Below are positions 36,222-36,542 of a DNA stretch of 36,542 bases, one piece after another. Source of the DNA: Gemmatimonadales bacterium (GTDB taxonomy: Bacteria > Gemmatimonadota > Gemmatimonadetes > Longimicrobiales > Gaopeijiaceae); assembly GCA_007695225.1 (NCBI GenBank), contig REED01000086.1:1-36542 (forward strand), in the 5' to 3' direction. Both the position numbers and the translations under genes were made by a program. The notes under the pieces were generated by a model that did no database searches, was not told where the DNA came from, and worked only from the letters and a program-made list of their open reading frames with translations. The stretch's first letter is position 1. Each line of letters begins with the position of its first letter.

Positions 36222-36542
36222 TAGAAGTCCGTTGAAGAAGTAGAGGGGCCGCCGTTGGGAGCGCCGGACCACCGCTACGCGGCGGTGCCCCCCGCTACGT
36301 AGGCGGCCCGTCGAAGACATAGCAGTAGCTACGTCGAGGCGGGCCAACGACCGAGGCGGGCCCCTGCCGCCCCAACCCGAAGGGGGAAGGGGGGTTGCGG
36401 CCCTGGATCTTCGTTGGGCCGCTTCACCGATGCTACCGCATCGCTGTCGGCGCCCCGCCTCGACCGGGCACCCAAGCGCGTCGCGCCTGGGTCGCGCAAG
36501 ACCCCTTCCCGGTGGCCCCTCTACTTCTTCAACGGCCTTCTA
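36222..36542. repeat. Large foldback element / possible structured non-coding RNA
   Basis: A 32-bp inverted repeat (36222-36253 with 36511-36542, 30 of 32 matching, one mismatch a G-T wobble) encloses 257 bp. Inside are CACCGC/GCGGTG (36270-36275 with 36282-36287), palindromes CTACGTAG (36295-36302) and GTAGCTAC (36325-36332), a 10-bp long-range stem (36333-36342 with 36455-36464), a 7-bp stem CCAACGA/TCGTTGG (36344-36350 with 36411-36417), CGATGC/GCATCG (36428-36443) and a 9-position stem with one mismatch (36471-36491). It starts 10 bp after the aldehyde dehydrogenase stop, and the window ends on the right arm. No protein is encoded. It may act as that gene's terminator, but the size suggests more. 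Confidence 0.8.

Noticed and set aside
36222..36542. Foldback element as a CRISPR array or insertion sequence
   Set aside because: There are no regularly spaced repeats and no transposase ORF.

Overview
The window is GC-rich bacterial DNA packed with long genes and short spacers, and it ends inside non-coding DNA. A SusC/SusD outer-membrane pair, many secreted or lipid-anchored beta-propeller proteins, a protease/TolB-propeller/beta-barrel fusion, M20 peptidases and a SoxCD pair point to a diderm, probably respiring heterotroph. Gemmatimonadota is my best guess from gene content; there is no rRNA or other marker gene to prove it. No tRNA, rRNA, CRISPR array, transposase or phage gene was found.

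Layout. 1-2902: 3' part of a large HExxH / TolB-propeller / outer-membrane-barrel protein, closed by a strong bidirectional terminator. 3024-5570: an mlaE-mlaF-mlaD phospholipid-transport operon on the minus strand, preceded by a membrane PAS histidine kinase (5703-7586). 7789-12034: a secreted M20 peptidase, a His/Cys-rich beta-propeller lipoprotein, and a second M20 protein whose metal ligands look lost. 12154-14671: an OsmC-type peroxidase, a CNNM/CorC-type membrane protein and lspA. 14985-20127: an orphan solute-binding lipoprotein, PPK2, two bacterial PH-domain membrane proteins and a tandem universal stress protein, closed by a textbook terminator. 20239-22263: a secreted Ig-like/LVIVD-repeat protein. 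22362-27207: a plus-strand cluster of propeller, ilvD, soxC and soxD, tightly coupled at two of its three junctions. 27333-28805: a gene of unknown family. 29005-33455: susC-susD. 33652-36211: a nitroreductase and, divergently, an ALDH7-type aldehyde dehydrogenase.

How the genes fit together. Much of the window concerns the cell envelope: phospholipid traffic (Mla), lipoprotein maturation (LspA, with several lipoproteins nearby), nutrient uptake (SusCD, solute-binding protein) and secreted propellers. SoxC plus SoxD would oxidise a sulfur compound in the periplasm and pass electrons to a cytochrome c; they share a putative transcript with a metal-binding-looking propeller that has a close paralogue 12 kb away.

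The most unusual object is non-coding: 36222-36542, directly after the aldehyde dehydrogenase gene, is bounded by a 32-bp near-perfect inverted repeat and holds several nested hairpins. A truncated copy of its left end sits on the other side of the same gene (34366-34425). It looks like a structured extragenic repeat, foldback element or non-coding RNA that I cannot assign to a known family.
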